DNA of 25,339 nt from Bacteroidaceae bacterium (GTDB lineage: Bacteria > Bacteroidota > Bacteroidia > Bacteroidales > Bacteroidaceae): NCBI GenBank assembly GCA_017618515.1, contig JAFZUB010000035.1:1-25339 (forward strand), read 5' to 3'. The first letter of the stretch is position 1; each line of letters begins with the position of its first letter. Of the stretch, positions 6,676-16,668 are shown piece after piece. The notes under the pieces are model-generated. The model saw nothing but the letters and a program-made list of their open reading frames with translations, had not been told where the DNA came from and searched no databases. Position numbers and translations under genes: made by a program.

Positions 6676-8466
6676 TTATTCATCTTTTGCTACTAAGAGT
6701 ATGCAGTCGATGTTCAAGTTAGGCGTACATGTCTTACGGTCGGCCAGCTTAAGCGCACTGGTGATGGTGAGCATCGGCTGTGAGTTGTTAATCTGATAGT
6801 AGGTGGTGGGGAACTTGAAGTCCTCGAAGAGGAGGATGGTATCCACCTTGGTTACATCAGAAACGAAGGTTCCCTTGTCGGGTCCCTCTGCAGTGACCGT
6901 AAGCGGCTGTCCGTTTTCATCATAGTCGTAGGTAAGAGTGGCGGTGAACTTGTTGGCCTTCGGATTGGTGTTGAAGGCATCGGTAATGTTCTCCGGAACA
7001 ATCACCACATATACATCGTAGGTGCCCGAGAGCACTCCGTTCATCTTGAAAGCCACCTGAGGGTTTGCAGCCGAGGAGCTCGGAACAAACTCTTGATAAG
7101 CCTCTTCGCTTACATGACCGAGCACCTCGGGATTGCGATTACCCTCAGACACTACGTGGCGCACACCCATGGGCGAAGCCGTGGAGAGCGACTTAGAGTA
7201 CTGGGAGCTAAGGAGCCAGCCACCCTCAATCTCGTAAGTGAGGTCGAACTGCCATGCTCGGTTGGCCTTGAAGTTGAAGTTATCAAGAATAAAGGCATAA
7301 CCGTTGGAAGCCTCAATGGGAGTCTGGTGGTCGGAGAGATCGTTGCACTCAGGAGCATGCTGGTGGTAGAGATGATTACGGAGGTAATACTCTGTGGAGA
7401 CAAGCGAGTCAGCAGTCTCGAAGAAGTTCTTGACTGACTCTACACTTGCATTCTCCACGTCGAAGCCCTTCTGCTCATATAGGCTATAGTAGGTATTCTT
7501 GAAGAGCGCCTCTACTGCCTTAGCCTCCTGTAGGGAGTCGGCGCGGAGAGAGTCGGTATAGACATTACCGCGCTCATCGACATAGGAGTAAGCTTCCTTA
7601 TACTGGAAGAAGGTCTTGATGTGCTCAATAGCCTGGTCCCAAGCATCGTTGGTGTAGTAGAGAGCAGCGGCGAGGGAGTCGGCGCGGTTTGCGATGGACG
7701 GCATCACCTTGTTGTTTTCATAGAAGAAAGAGTCAACATACTGCATCTTACCTTCAACAACGGAGCCCTCGGTACTCATGTTCTCCATGAAGACGAGAGT
7801 ATCGTTCTTGACGATATAGTCGTGCATGTGAGAGAGCTCGGGAGTGGCGTCAATAATCTCGCGGAGGTCGAAAGCATATTCGATGGAGCCTTCGAGCACA
7901 TGTACTGTACCATTGACAGACGGGATATTCTTCTTATCGCCGCTCACGAGTGACACAGTCTTGATGGTGTTGCCCTCCACGTCGTAGACAGCATACTTGC
8001 CGTTGGCCAGAGCAATACGCTTGGTTTCGGGATAGCTGCCACTATAGTTGAAGTAGGAGAGATGGTTCTGAGCGAACTGCTTCTCTACAAGTTTGTAAGC
8101 CTCAGCAGCACCTACTCGGTCTCCGGCAGCATCGAGTGCAGCAGCATCGTCGAGTTTGTCGAGCCAATACTGAGCATTGTAAGTGCCATTCTTGGGAGCC
8201 CAGACGGTGAGGGCCTTGGTGCCCTTGAGGAGCTGACCATAGGTGAGGGAAGCAGGAGTGCCGTAGGACTTCTTGTTGACGAGAGCCTTGTCGAGGATCA
8301 TCAAGAAGGAGTCGCACTCCTCAATAGCCGCGAGGTTATCATAGAGAGTACCCGTGGCATTGGTAGTATTCAGGTCATAGTGGTCATCCGAACAGGATCC
8401 GAGGCTAAAGACAGCCATGAGTCCGAACAATCCACCAGTGAGCCATTTAATATACTTGTTTTTCAT
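6676..8466 (-). CDS. FAS1 (fasciclin)-domain lipoprotein, two FAS1 modules plus unknown C-terminal region (596 aa)
   Basis: This is a probable surface lipoprotein. The lipobox SLGSC gives Cys25, followed by SDD, which resembles the lipoprotein export signal of Bacteroidetes. A FAS1-like module spans about 40-198, with a TVWAPKNGTYNA strand at 87-98 and the closing VNGTVHVLEGSIEY at 184-197. A second, more divergent module at about 200-398 closes with SNGYAFILDNFNF. The rest (400-596) is beta-rich, contains GTYDVYVVIVPENI, and matches nothing I can name; a binding module is possible. FAS1 domains mediate adhesion or protein/glycan contact in other proteins. The gene starts the second triplet, 45 bp after the first SusD, with no terminator in between, so it is probably co-transcribed. 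Confidence 0.75.
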   Translation of the reverse strand: MKNKYIKWLTGGLFGLMAVFSLGSCSDDHYDLNTTNATGTLYDNLAAIEECDSFLMILDKALVNKKSYGTPASLTYGQLLKGTKALTVWAPKNGTYNAQYWLDKLDDAAALDAAGDRVGAAEAYKLVEKQFAQNHLSYFNYSGSYPETKRIALANGKYAVYDVEGNTIKTVSLVSGDKKNIPSVNGTVHVLEGSIEYAFDLREIIDATPELSHMHDYIVKNDTLVFMENMSTEGSVVEGKMQYVDSFFYENNKVMPSIANRADSLAAALYYTNDAWDQAIEHIKTFFQYKEAYSYVDERGNVYTDSLRADSLQEAKAVEALFKNTYYSLYEQKGFDVENASVESVKNFFETADSLVSTEYYLRNHLYHQHAPECNDLSDHQTPIEASNGYAFILDNFNFKANRAWQFDLTYEIEGGWLLSSQYSKSLSTASPMGVRHVVSEGNRNPEVLGHVSEEAYQEFVPSSSAANPQVAFKMNGVLSGTYDVYVVIVPENITDAFNTNPKANKFTATLTYDYDENGQPLTVTAEGPDKGTFVSDVTKVDTILLFEDFKFPTTYYQINNSQPMLTITSALKLADRKTCTPNLNIDCILLVAKDE

Positions 8467-8511
8467 AATCTTTTGTTTTTATCAGGATTATTATTTGTTG
8501 GTTATCAAGCA

Positions 8512-10308
8512 TCAGTTTTTAACGATGGTTTCGTCGGTAACCCATGCGGGATTCTGTACGAGAGCGGTGTTAACCTTGATTTCCTCCTGATATACAGGGT
8601 TGAAGAGTGAATTGATGGTAGCCAACTTAGCCTTGATAGCGCTTGAGTTGGTGGAGTACTTGATGACCAAGAGGTTGAGCATCTTGTTGGTGTTGCCCTG
8701 GCGCAGTGCGTAGCGCACGAGGTCGAACCAACGCTTGCCCTCGGCAAAGAGCTCGCGCTGACGCTCACGCATCACGAGTTCCTCCAGCGACTGAGCAGAG
8801 TTGTAAAGCTCGAAGGTCAGGTCGTCGGCAGCCTCAATCATAGGATTGGAACGGGAGAATACACCCTTTACCATGCGGAAGCCCTCTCTGAGCATCTCCT
8901 CATCATCGGCCTTGAGGATGTACTCCTGCAAGCAGGCGATGGCCTCAGCCTTCATGAGCAGAATATCGGAGATTCGATACACAATGTAATTAGCATTATA
9001 ATTGGATGAAGTACGCCAGTTTCGGTAATTGATGTTCGTTCCCGTATTAGTGATATCGTTAGCTCCGTCGGTGGTGATTGCCTCATATGAGAACTTAGCA
9101 ATGTTGAATATTGAGGATGTGGAAGAGCCTGTGGTCTTCTCGATGTTCTCATAGTAACGGAGGTCGGTCTTGGAGTAAGCCACAGTAGCATCATCAGGCT
9201 TGCCGCTAATGCTCTGGAAGGCAGCTGCTGCAGAGAGAGAACCAGGCTGCACTCTGTTGTTGCTTCCATAGCCAAGATAACTACGGTAAGTAGAGTTGAC
9301 GTTTACAGATCCATCGTAAGCAATCTCGAAGAGACTCTCCAAAGAATACTTCTCACCAAAGATAGTGTTGTAAGGAGTATCATCTACACGTCTGCTCTTC
9401 TCAGTGGTGTAGAGAGGCAGAGGAACGACATCCTCACCCTTGAACTGAGAGCGGTCGGAACCGTAGTAGTCTTTCCTCTTCTCACGGAACTGACTGATAA
9501 GGTCGTCCTTAAGGAAGTCGGCATACTCAATGACCTTGCGATAGTCGGCCTCAGCCTCGCCAGGATATTTGGCGATGGAGTCGGGCGACGAATTCTTGGA
9601 TGCTCTCCAGAGATAGATATCGCAAAGGAGAGCATAGATACCGTTGCGGGTGAAGCGAGACTTGTTGAGGTCGTCTTTACCGTAGTTGATCATACCCTTG
9701 TCCTTCACTTCCTCAAGGTCGTCGATGAGGAAGGTAAGAATTTCCTCAGATGGTGTCTGCGGCACAGGTTCGGTAGCACCCTCGCTGGTATCGTTGGCCT
9801 TAGTGGTGAAAGGAACATCGCGGAAGGCGCGCACGAGATAGAAATAGTAGAGTGCACGGAGTGCCTTGAGTTCTGCCTCGATAGGCTCCCAATCGTTATC
9901 AGAGAAACTGGCATCAATATCTACTATCTCTTCTCCCTTCTGGAGGCAGAGGTTGCAGTAAGCAATTCCGGTGTAGAATGAAGACCAGTCAAACATAGAG
10001 TTGGTAGGCAGCAGATTGGCATTCATGATGTTCTTGATATTCTCATTGCTCTCAGAAGTGAGCAAGAAGTTGTCGGAACGTACCTCGCCCCAGATAAACA
10101 TACTGCCATTGGTGTTGAGGAGCTGGCGGTAGCAGGAGTAGAGCACACTGTTGAGGTCGCCCTTGTCCTCCCAGAATGTTTCACTGGTAATCTGGTTGGT
10201 AGGATACACCGTTAGGAAGTCATCTACCGCACTACAAGAGGTAAACAATCCTGCCAGCACGAAGCTAAGCGAGAGGATAACCTTATTATATAATTTTCTG
10301 TGTTTCAT
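8512..10308 (-). CDS. SusD/RagB-family outer-membrane lipoprotein (598 aa)
   Basis: This is a surface lipoprotein that should pair with the SusC encoded 21 bp upstream. The signal peptide ends at LFTSC, Cys25, with acidic residues soon after (SAVDD). The N-terminal SusD-like domain contains QITSETFW (39-46). The TPR helix lies at 144-167 (EAELKALRALYYFYLVRAF, then RDVPF). The C-terminal family signature is at 515-532 (ERQRELFAEGKRWFDLVR). Length is in the normal range. It shares little obvious sequence with the other SusD in this operon, so the two pairs probably bind different ligands or arose by an old duplication. No enzyme gene nearby indicates the substrate. Confidence 0.95.
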   Translation of the reverse strand: MKHRKLYNKVILSLSFVLAGLFTSCSAVDDFLTVYPTNQITSETFWEDKGDLNSVLYSCYRQLLNTNGSMFIWGEVRSDNFLLTSESNENIKNIMNANLLPTNSMFDWSSFYTGIAYCNLCLQKGEEIVDIDASFSDNDWEPIEAELKALRALYYFYLVRAFRDVPFTTKANDTSEGATEPVPQTPSEEILTFLIDDLEEVKDKGMINYGKDDLNKSRFTRNGIYALLCDIYLWRASKNSSPDSIAKYPGEAEADYRKVIEYADFLKDDLISQFREKRKDYYGSDRSQFKGEDVVPLPLYTTEKSRRVDDTPYNTIFGEKYSLESLFEIAYDGSVNVNSTYRSYLGYGSNNRVQPGSLSAAAAFQSISGKPDDATVAYSKTDLRYYENIEKTTGSSTSSIFNIAKFSYEAITTDGANDITNTGTNINYRNWRTSSNYNANYIVYRISDILLMKAEAIACLQEYILKADDEEMLREGFRMVKGVFSRSNPMIEAADDLTFELYNSAQSLEELVMRERQRELFAEGKRWFDLVRYALRQGNTNKMLNLLVIKYSTNSSAIKAKLATINSLFNPVYQEEIKVNTALVQNPAWVTDETIVKN

Positions 10309-10329
10309 ATTTACCTAATGTTTTGAAGT

Positions 10330-13300
10330 TTAGAAATCTACCGTCAAGCTGAATGTAACGGAACGTGAACGCGGAGTCTTGGATGTGTCGAAAGCGGGCG
10401 ACCAGCCGGAAGCTGAGTGCTCGGGATCCACACCCTTATACTTGGTAAGGAAGAACAGGTTGTTGCCGGAAGCAGAGAACCTGAGACCCTTGAGGCCGAT
10501 GCGCTTCACCATCTTGGGATCAAACTGATAGGACAGCTGAACGTACTGCAGACGGATGAAGTCGCCGGACTCTACATAGCGGTCGGAGGCCAGTGCGTTG
10601 TAGGAAGAACCTGCATTGTTGTTCATGGCGCGAGGAATCTCGGTGATGTCGCCATTCTTACGCCAGCGCCAGTTAACGGCACGTGACTGATTCTTGTTGG
10701 TACGCATCTCCTCAGCCACCATGCGGGCTACGTTGACAATCTTGGCACCAGTACGGATGTTGAAGCTGGTCTTGAGCTGCCAACGACCGTAGGTGAAGTC
10801 AACGCCGAAACCGCCGGTGAACTTGGGGTTGGAGTTGCCCAGATAAACGATATCGAGCTCGTTGATCTGACCGTCATGGTTGATATCCTCGTAAATGACA
10901 TCACCACCAGAGAACTGATAGTTGGTGCCACCATAGTTGTAGTACATACGGAGCGGGTTGCCGCTGGCATCGAAGATGATATTGCCGTTAGCATCGTGAG
11001 CGATGGGGCAGGTAGCGTCCTCGCCACGTGCGGCAGCAGCTGCAGCGGTGTTCTCGCCATAGACAGTATTCTTCGACTCATCGGCGAAGTAGCCAGAGTG
11101 GTCGTAGTCGAAACGATAAACTCCGAGGTTGCGGAAACCGTATATGGAGTAGAGGGCGTTGCCAATCTGAACGCGGCTCATGTATCTATTAGCAGCATTA
11201 CTATCATCGATAGTGTAGTTAAAGTCCTTATTGATGGAGCTTAGCACACTTGCTTCCATAGAGGTGATACGGTTCTTGTTCTGAGCAGCGTTGAACTTAA
11301 GCTTGAAGTTGAACTTACTCTCCTTAGGCAACAGAGGACGGGTGCTTGCAGCGATTTCCCAACCAGTATTCTTCAACGAACCTACGTTACCCCAGTCAAG
11401 AGATGAAAAACCTGTAGAAGACGGAATCTTCACGCCAGACTGGAGAAGGTTGGTGGTACGCTTCTGATAGATGTTGATATCGAAGTCAACAAGTCCGTCG
11501 AGGAGGCCGAGGTTGAAACCGAGGTTCCAAGAACTGGTCTTCTCCCACTGCAGGGTGGTGAGGCGGAGGTTGGTAGGCCTGATGGCCGACATATTAGTCT
11601 TGCCAGTGGCATAGGAGCCATTGTTGGAGTACATATTAAAGATGGTTGACTGTGTGGAAGGTGGGTTACCTGTGATACCCCAACCCGGACGAATAGCCAA
11701 CATGCTGATGTACTTCTTTAATGGACGGAAGAAGTACTCATCGCTGATGTTCCAACGAGCGGAAACAGCGGGGAAGTAACCCCAGCGCTTGTCCTTACCG
11801 AAAGATGTGCTACCATCGGCACGCAGAGTGGCGTCGACAGAATACTTCGATTTGAAGGAGTAGTGGGCTGTAGCCAAGAAGTTAAGGCTATGCGACTTGG
11901 ATGTGCTGGTAACTGGAGAACCTCCATCCAGTACGAGGTAAGCATCCACTGTGGGGTCGGTGATGCCGCCCACAAGACCTGTGGATTGCATACTCTGGCT
12001 GGAGCCAGTGTAGGTGCTCAACTCACCGCGAAGCATGAACGACAGACTGTGGTCCTCCGAAAGTCTAGGAGTGAAAATCAGGTCGTGCTGGGTGGTGAAG
12101 GTCAAACCACGCGAGGAAGAGGTACCGGCGATGTTGATACCGTCTGACCAGCGGCCAGAGGAAAGGATGCCGGGATAGTAGCCCTTGGTGGTATTGGAGG
12201 TGGAGTTCATATAAACCTCGCCTCTATAGTCGAGCATTGTCTTGCTGGCATCTACGCCGAGCAGCTTGTACTTAACCTCAAACTGCGGAGCAATCTGATA
12301 CTGGCTGGTCTCCTTCCAAGAGAGGTTGGCGATGGCAACGGGGTTACCATTGCTAACCATGTCGCTGAGGAAATAGGAAGAATAGCCGTCGGGCACCATA
12401 CCTTGGCTACCGTAAGTCTCGTACATCTTGAAGTACTCGCCAGTGTTGACATCGCCATCGTAGCGCCAGATACTCATGTTAGGCATGGCGTTGTATGCCT
12501 TGGCAAGAATGTCGGTGTAGTTCTGCTTGTTCTTAGTATAGGTAAGACTGAAGTTAGAGCTGAACTGGATGCGGGTAGAAACCTGATAGTCGAGGGTCAT
12601 ACGAGTGGAGAAACGGTCGAGCACCTGCTTGATGATGGTACCGGTCTCGTGGTCGTAACCTGCGGAAACGCGGAACTGAGCCTGGTCACCACCACCGCTA
12701 AGATTTACATAGAACTTGTGGGCCTGACCAAACTGTGTTACCTCGTCAACCCAGTCGGTATTCTTGTTGTAGTTGTTATAGTACATCGGGCGCTCCTGGT
12801 TGTACATAAGCTCGATGATGTTGGAGGTGAGGTCACTCTGCTTGGGATTGAAGTAACCCTCCTTGAGCATCATGGTGTATTCGTCACCATTGAGCATCTT
12901 CATACCAGCGGGCTGCCAGCTGCCGGAGAAGTAGTAGTTACCACTGATGGTGGTACGACCCTTCTTACCACGGCGGGTGGTAATCTCGATTACACCATTA
13001 GAACCACGTGAACCCCACATGGCGCAGGCACCGGCGTCCTTCTTAACCTCGATGGACTTGATATCCTCGACGTTTACAGAGAGGAGGTTGGCGAACTGCT
13101 CCTGGTTGTCCATATCCTGAAGGTCGATATCTGTGGAGGAGTAATTCTCCAAGATGTGACCGTCAACGACGATAAGAGGCTCCTGGTTACCGGAGATGGT
13201 GGTAACACCACGGACACGCATACTCATACCCGAACCGAGGTTACCAGAGTTGGCCACAACGTCAAGACCGGCAATCTGACCCTGTAGGGCCTGGTCGGCT

Positions 13301-13740
13301 GACTCGAAGGCGAGACCCTTCATCTCATCCATATCGAGTTTCTGTGTGGCCACTGACACCTCTCGTTCGGGGATTACGAGGCCGTTGGACTTAACTACCT
13401 TTCGTCCCGTAACCTTTACCTCCTTAAGGGCCTGGGTGTTGTCAACAAGCTGAATACGGAAGGAGGTCTTCTCACCAATCACCTGCTCAAAGGGGCGATA
13501 GCCGTAGAAGTAAACCTTCAGCTTGTTCTTGGGGTTCTTGATTGTCAAGGCAAAGTTACCGCTCATATCGGTAGTCGTAGAAGACTGAATACGGTTGTTG
13601 CCGTCAATCTCAAGTACGTTTGCCATCATGATAGGACCGTCCTTGGGATTAAAGACATGTCCCGAAATCCTCTTCTGGGCATAAGTCAGGCTCAAGCCAC
13701 AGCAAAGGAAGAGTAACAATAGATACTTTATCTTATTCAT
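10330..13740 (-). CDS. SusC/RagA-family TonB-linked outer-membrane protein (1136 aa)
   Basis: This is a TonB-dependent outer-membrane importer working with the downstream SusD. The signal peptide covers 1-21 (ending LTYA). A CarboxypepD_reg-like domain spans about 24-98 (RISGHVFNPKDGPIMMANV). A TonB-box-like EVKVTG follows at 107-112. The plug at about 125-258 contains PLIVVDGHILENY and MWGSRGSNGVIEITTRRGKKG. The remainder is a large barrel ending SVTFSLTVDF, a typical outer-membrane C-terminus. Length is standard. It starts 12 bp after the four-FAS1 lipoprotein gene and stops 21 bp before susD. TonB, ExbB and ExbD are not in the window and must be supplied from elsewhere. Confidence 0.96.
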   Translation of the reverse strand: MNKIKYLLLLFLCCGLSLTYAQKRISGHVFNPKDGPIMMANVLEIDGNNRIQSSTTTDMSGNFALTIKNPKNKLKVYFYGYRPFEQVIGEKTSFRIQLVDNTQALKEVKVTGRKVVKSNGLVIPEREVSVATQKLDMDEMKGLAFESADQALQGQIAGLDVVANSGNLGSGMSMRVRGVTTISGNQEPLIVVDGHILENYSSTDIDLQDMDNQEQFANLLSVNVEDIKSIEVKKDAGACAMWGSRGSNGVIEITTRRGKKGRTTISGNYYFSGSWQPAGMKMLNGDEYTMMLKEGYFNPKQSDLTSNIIELMYNQERPMYYNNYNKNTDWVDEVTQFGQAHKFYVNLSGGGDQAQFRVSAGYDHETGTIIKQVLDRFSTRMTLDYQVSTRIQFSSNFSLTYTKNKQNYTDILAKAYNAMPNMSIWRYDGDVNTGEYFKMYETYGSQGMVPDGYSSYFLSDMVSNGNPVAIANLSWKETSQYQIAPQFEVKYKLLGVDASKTMLDYRGEVYMNSTSNTTKGYYPGILSSGRWSDGINIAGTSSSRGLTFTTQHDLIFTPRLSEDHSLSFMLRGELSTYTGSSQSMQSTGLVGGITDPTVDAYLVLDGGSPVTSTSKSHSLNFLATAHYSFKSKYSVDATLRADGSTSFGKDKRWGYFPAVSARWNISDEYFFRPLKKYISMLAIRPGWGITGNPPSTQSTIFNMYSNNGSYATGKTNMSAIRPTNLRLTTLQWEKTSSWNLGFNLGLLDGLVDFDINIYQKRTTNLLQSGVKIPSSTGFSSLDWGNVGSLKNTGWEIAASTRPLLPKESKFNFKLKFNAAQNKNRITSMEASVLSSINKDFNYTIDDSNAANRYMSRVQIGNALYSIYGFRNLGVYRFDYDHSGYFADESKNTVYGENTAAAAAARGEDATCPIAHDANGNIIFDASGNPLRMYYNYGGTNYQFSGGDVIYEDINHDGQINELDIVYLGNSNPKFTGGFGVDFTYGRWQLKTSFNIRTGAKIVNVARMVAEEMRTNKNQSRAVNWRWRKNGDITEIPRAMNNNAGSSYNALASDRYVESGDFIRLQYVQLSYQFDPKMVKRIGLKGLRFSASGNNLFFLTKYKGVDPEHSASGWSPAFDTSKTPRSRSVTFSLTVDF

Positions 13741-13752
13741 AGTTGCACTTTT

Positions 13753-16668
13753 TTATCTGATTGGATACTTTGCCATGAACTTCTTAGCCTTGGCCGAGGT
13801 GTTGTAGAGTCCCTCATATCTGCCGTTCGGAAGAGTGGTGTAGTTGAGTACACCATCAATCTGATGGAGCACAGCAAATGAGGATGTCTCAATGGTCGAG
13901 GCACTGGCACCTGCCTTATCAAACTGGAGGTCGCGAGTCAGAATATTGTAGCGAGCCTCATCGGTGGAAAGGTGACGAGTGTTGCCGACGTGGTCGGTAA
14001 CGGTGAGCTGCTTGTTACCCGAGTTCTGCACCTTTACAGTGATGTAGCGGTTTGTCTCAGCATTGATGCACGCTGTTTCATACTCGGTGCCGGGGATGGT
14101 GGGCACATCGTTGTAGATGGCGTCATCCTGGAAGTGATACTTCACGAAATTGATGAGAGCCACGCACATAGCCTGAGCCTTGGTCTTGTAAGCCTTGGTG
14201 TCTTCCTCGGCATTGTAGCCCGGATTGTTCTCTTCCTTTTCCTGGATGTCCATCTTAGCATTGTTGATGAACTCCTCAATGCTCTCCCAAGTAGGCAGGC
14301 CTTTGTCTATCTCCTTCTGTACCGCATCGTTGGTAGGAATATAAACGGTGTAGCGATAGGTGCTGAAGAAGCGAACATTGTAGTCCATACATGGGTTAGC
14401 GGAAGTGAATATGTTGTACTTCTCCAAACCCTTGTCCTTCTTGGTGCGGTCGGGGAAGAGAGTCTCATCATCAACGAAGCCAGCCTCCTCAATAACAGCG
14501 GGGTTAACCTGGCAGAGCTCGAAGAACTTAGCGTAGGGCGAGTCTTCTGCACCATTGTCATTGAGGACATTGTAAACAGAATGAATGGTTGACTGAATAG
14601 GACGGTCGATGATATAGGTCATACCATTACCGTAGCCATTGGTCTTGCGTGACTTATCGAAAATCTCCTGGATGTTGCAGAACTGGTTGTGCTCAATCTG
14701 CCATGCACCCTGCACCTTACCACCGTTGATGCCCTTAGCGGGATCGGTGACCTTGATAGGCGCACCACCCTTGGTGGTGTAGAAGCTCTTGCCGCTAAGG
14801 ATGCCGTCCTCCTCTGACTCATCGTGAACGATGATGTGAGCGTCGAGCATATCCTTCAGACGGTTGTAGAGCAGAGCGGGCTTGATGGTGGCGGTCATGC
14901 GCACGGAGTCAGCCTGGTCGGTATAGGGGTCATACTTGTAAGCGTATGCCGAGATGGGCGACGACACATTCTTGCTGTCAAAGCTGAAGGCAAGCATGTA
15001 GGGCTGGCTGGAAGCCATCGAAACGGGATCGTAGTAACGCTTCAGCGCATTGTCGGTTGGGATAAAGAAGCTGAAGGTGGAGCTCATCGCGAGCAAATAG
15101 GTAGATGTAAATGAGTTCAGCGGGGCAGAGTTGGGGTTGGTGATATACTTATCATCGGCCGTGATTGCCCAGTTGAAGATATGGAGGCTGTCGCCTACGA
15201 GTGCCGGTGCGGAAACCGAAGCATACTTCGCGGGTGTACGTACCTCATTCATTATATAAGCAACACCATTGTTAGCAATGAGACAGGTGTCTATCTTCTG
15301 ACGGTATTCCTCCACCGAATTGACGTCGGAGAACATCGGGTCGCGAGCGTCGTTCATAATACTGAGGTACTTGCTCGGCACTGACTCGATGAAGGAAATC
15401 TTCATCAGGTTGTTGATGAGCTGCTGGATTACCTCAAGAGGAATCTGGTCGAGGTTGACCTCCAGATTCTCTTCGGTGTTGGGCTGGATAGCATAAGCGT
15501 TCATAAGGAACTCACCACCACCGCCGGGGAGGAAGTACTTAGCCATAGCCTCGTCGGAGGGCACGAACATAGCGCCGATATCCTGCTGCACGCCGTGGCT
15601 GGCATTGTAGTAAGTGTTCCATCCCGGGTCGTAGTTAAGGAACTGCGACACGCGCTTGCTCTGAGGATCGCTCTCCAAAGCGTTGCCGCCCTGCGAGCGA
15701 GCGGAGAAGTAGCGCTTTTCAAACACGGAGTCCACTGCCTCATAGCCGGGCAGCTGGCGCAGCGAGTTGGTGAGGGATGCGCTGTAGTAAGGAGCACTGA
15801 AGCGGTCGAGCAGATGGCTGTACAGCTTGGTGCGGCCATTGGTGCGAATCATCTCCGCCATGTTGGTGGGAGCGAGCAGCACGCGGTCCATCTTGTCGAT
15901 GTAACCATTCTGGCAGGTGATGTCCTGCTCAATGATCTTGCTGCCATAGATGTAAACATCATTCTTTTCGCGTGGACGACCTACAATAACCTCAAAGTCT
16001 TCGTCGGTGATGCCCTGCTCCTCCATCTGGCCATTGATCCAGTGAATCATCATGGGCACAGTACCGTCGCCGGCCATGTACATACCGCCCTTGGACTGCT
16101 CGCGGAAACGAGCCCAATAGTCCTTATCCTCGGCATTGTTGGTGGTCGGGATGGCGTCGCTGCTCCACTTGAAGAAAGAGATAGAGTCAGTGATCTGCAG
16201 CGAGGTAGGCCTACGCATACACTGATTTTTCTCCAGATAGCCGCCCGTAGAGTTCTGACTGTTGGAAGTCAGGTTGGGCAACATCTCAAGCAGATAGGGG
16301 TTGTCGAGCATGGCAGTGTGAAGCAGCAGCTTCTTCTGCGCAGAGGTGAGGTCCTCGTAGCTGCTAACGCCCCAGTCGTTCTTTTTGTAGAACTCGTTGA
16401 AGGCATCGTCGTCAGCTACAAACAGGGTCTTACTACCCGTTCTAGCAAGAACGGTCGCATAGTCCAAATCATCGATCAGCTTAATCATGTTGGTGTAGCT
16501 GCCATTAGAGGGGTCCTTCAAGTAATCATAGATACTCGAACCCAACCAACTCGGCGTCTTGTCTGGCAGATCGTAGTCGTCAGAGCAAGAATACATCAAC
16601 GCGCCAATCAATAGCAAGCCCATTGTTCCAAAGAGCTTCTTGCTAAACCTGAATAAACGGTTTTTCAT
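13753..16668 (-). CDS. Four-domain FAS1 (fasciclin) lipoprotein (971 aa)
   Basis: This first gene of the operon encodes a large surface lipoprotein. The lipobox gives Cys28 (LMYSC), followed by SDDYD, matching the acidic lipoprotein export signal. Four tandem FAS1 modules are visible from the repeated strand TLFVADDDAF (81-90), MFVPSDEAM (~367-375), SFFIPTDNAL (533-542) and TVYIPTNDAV (774-783), and from the closing segments NGYIDKMDRVLL (~254-265), NNGVAYIMNEV (~466-476), GNGMTYIIDR (~681-690) and VLHQIDGVLNY (~933-943). FAS1 domains act in adhesion and extracellular matrix contact. I chose the ATG at 16668 (MKNRLF); an ATG two codons earlier at 16674 is also possible. SusC follows 12 bp downstream, suggesting the lipoprotein belongs to the transport complex. 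Confidence 0.85.
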   Translation of the reverse strand: MKNRLFRFSKKLFGTMGLLLIGALMYSCSDDYDLPDKTPSWLGSSIYDYLKDPSNGSYTNMIKLIDDLDYATVLARTGSKTLFVADDDAFNEFYKKNDWGVSSYEDLTSAQKKLLLHTAMLDNPYLLEMLPNLTSNSQNSTGGYLEKNQCMRRPTSLQITDSISFFKWSSDAIPTTNNAEDKDYWARFREQSKGGMYMAGDGTVPMMIHWINGQMEEQGITDEDFEVIVGRPREKNDVYIYGSKIIEQDITCQNGYIDKMDRVLLAPTNMAEMIRTNGRTKLYSHLLDRFSAPYYSASLTNSLRQLPGYEAVDSVFEKRYFSARSQGGNALESDPQSKRVSQFLNYDPGWNTYYNASHGVQQDIGAMFVPSDEAMAKYFLPGGGGEFLMNAYAIQPNTEENLEVNLDQIPLEVIQQLINNLMKISFIESVPSKYLSIMNDARDPMFSDVNSVEEYRQKIDTCLIANNGVAYIMNEVRTPAKYASVSAPALVGDSLHIFNWAITADDKYITNPNSAPLNSFTSTYLLAMSSTFSFFIPTDNALKRYYDPVSMASSQPYMLAFSFDSKNVSSPISAYAYKYDPYTDQADSVRMTATIKPALLYNRLKDMLDAHIIVHDESEEDGILSGKSFYTTKGGAPIKVTDPAKGINGGKVQGAWQIEHNQFCNIQEIFDKSRKTNGYGNGMTYIIDRPIQSTIHSVYNVLNDNGAEDSPYAKFFELCQVNPAVIEEAGFVDDETLFPDRTKKDKGLEKYNIFTSANPCMDYNVRFFSTYRYTVYIPTNDAVQKEIDKGLPTWESIEEFINNAKMDIQEKEENNPGYNAEEDTKAYKTKAQAMCVALINFVKYHFQDDAIYNDVPTIPGTEYETACINAETNRYITVKVQNSGNKQLTVTDHVGNTRHLSTDEARYNILTRDLQFDKAGASASTIETSSFAVLHQIDGVLNYTTLPNGRYEGLYNTSAKAKKFMAKYPIR

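Noticed and set aside
15595..16614. Plus-strand frame of 339 residues
   Set aside because: Antisense to the four-FAS1 lipoprotein, whose domain repeats and signal peptide are unmistakable.
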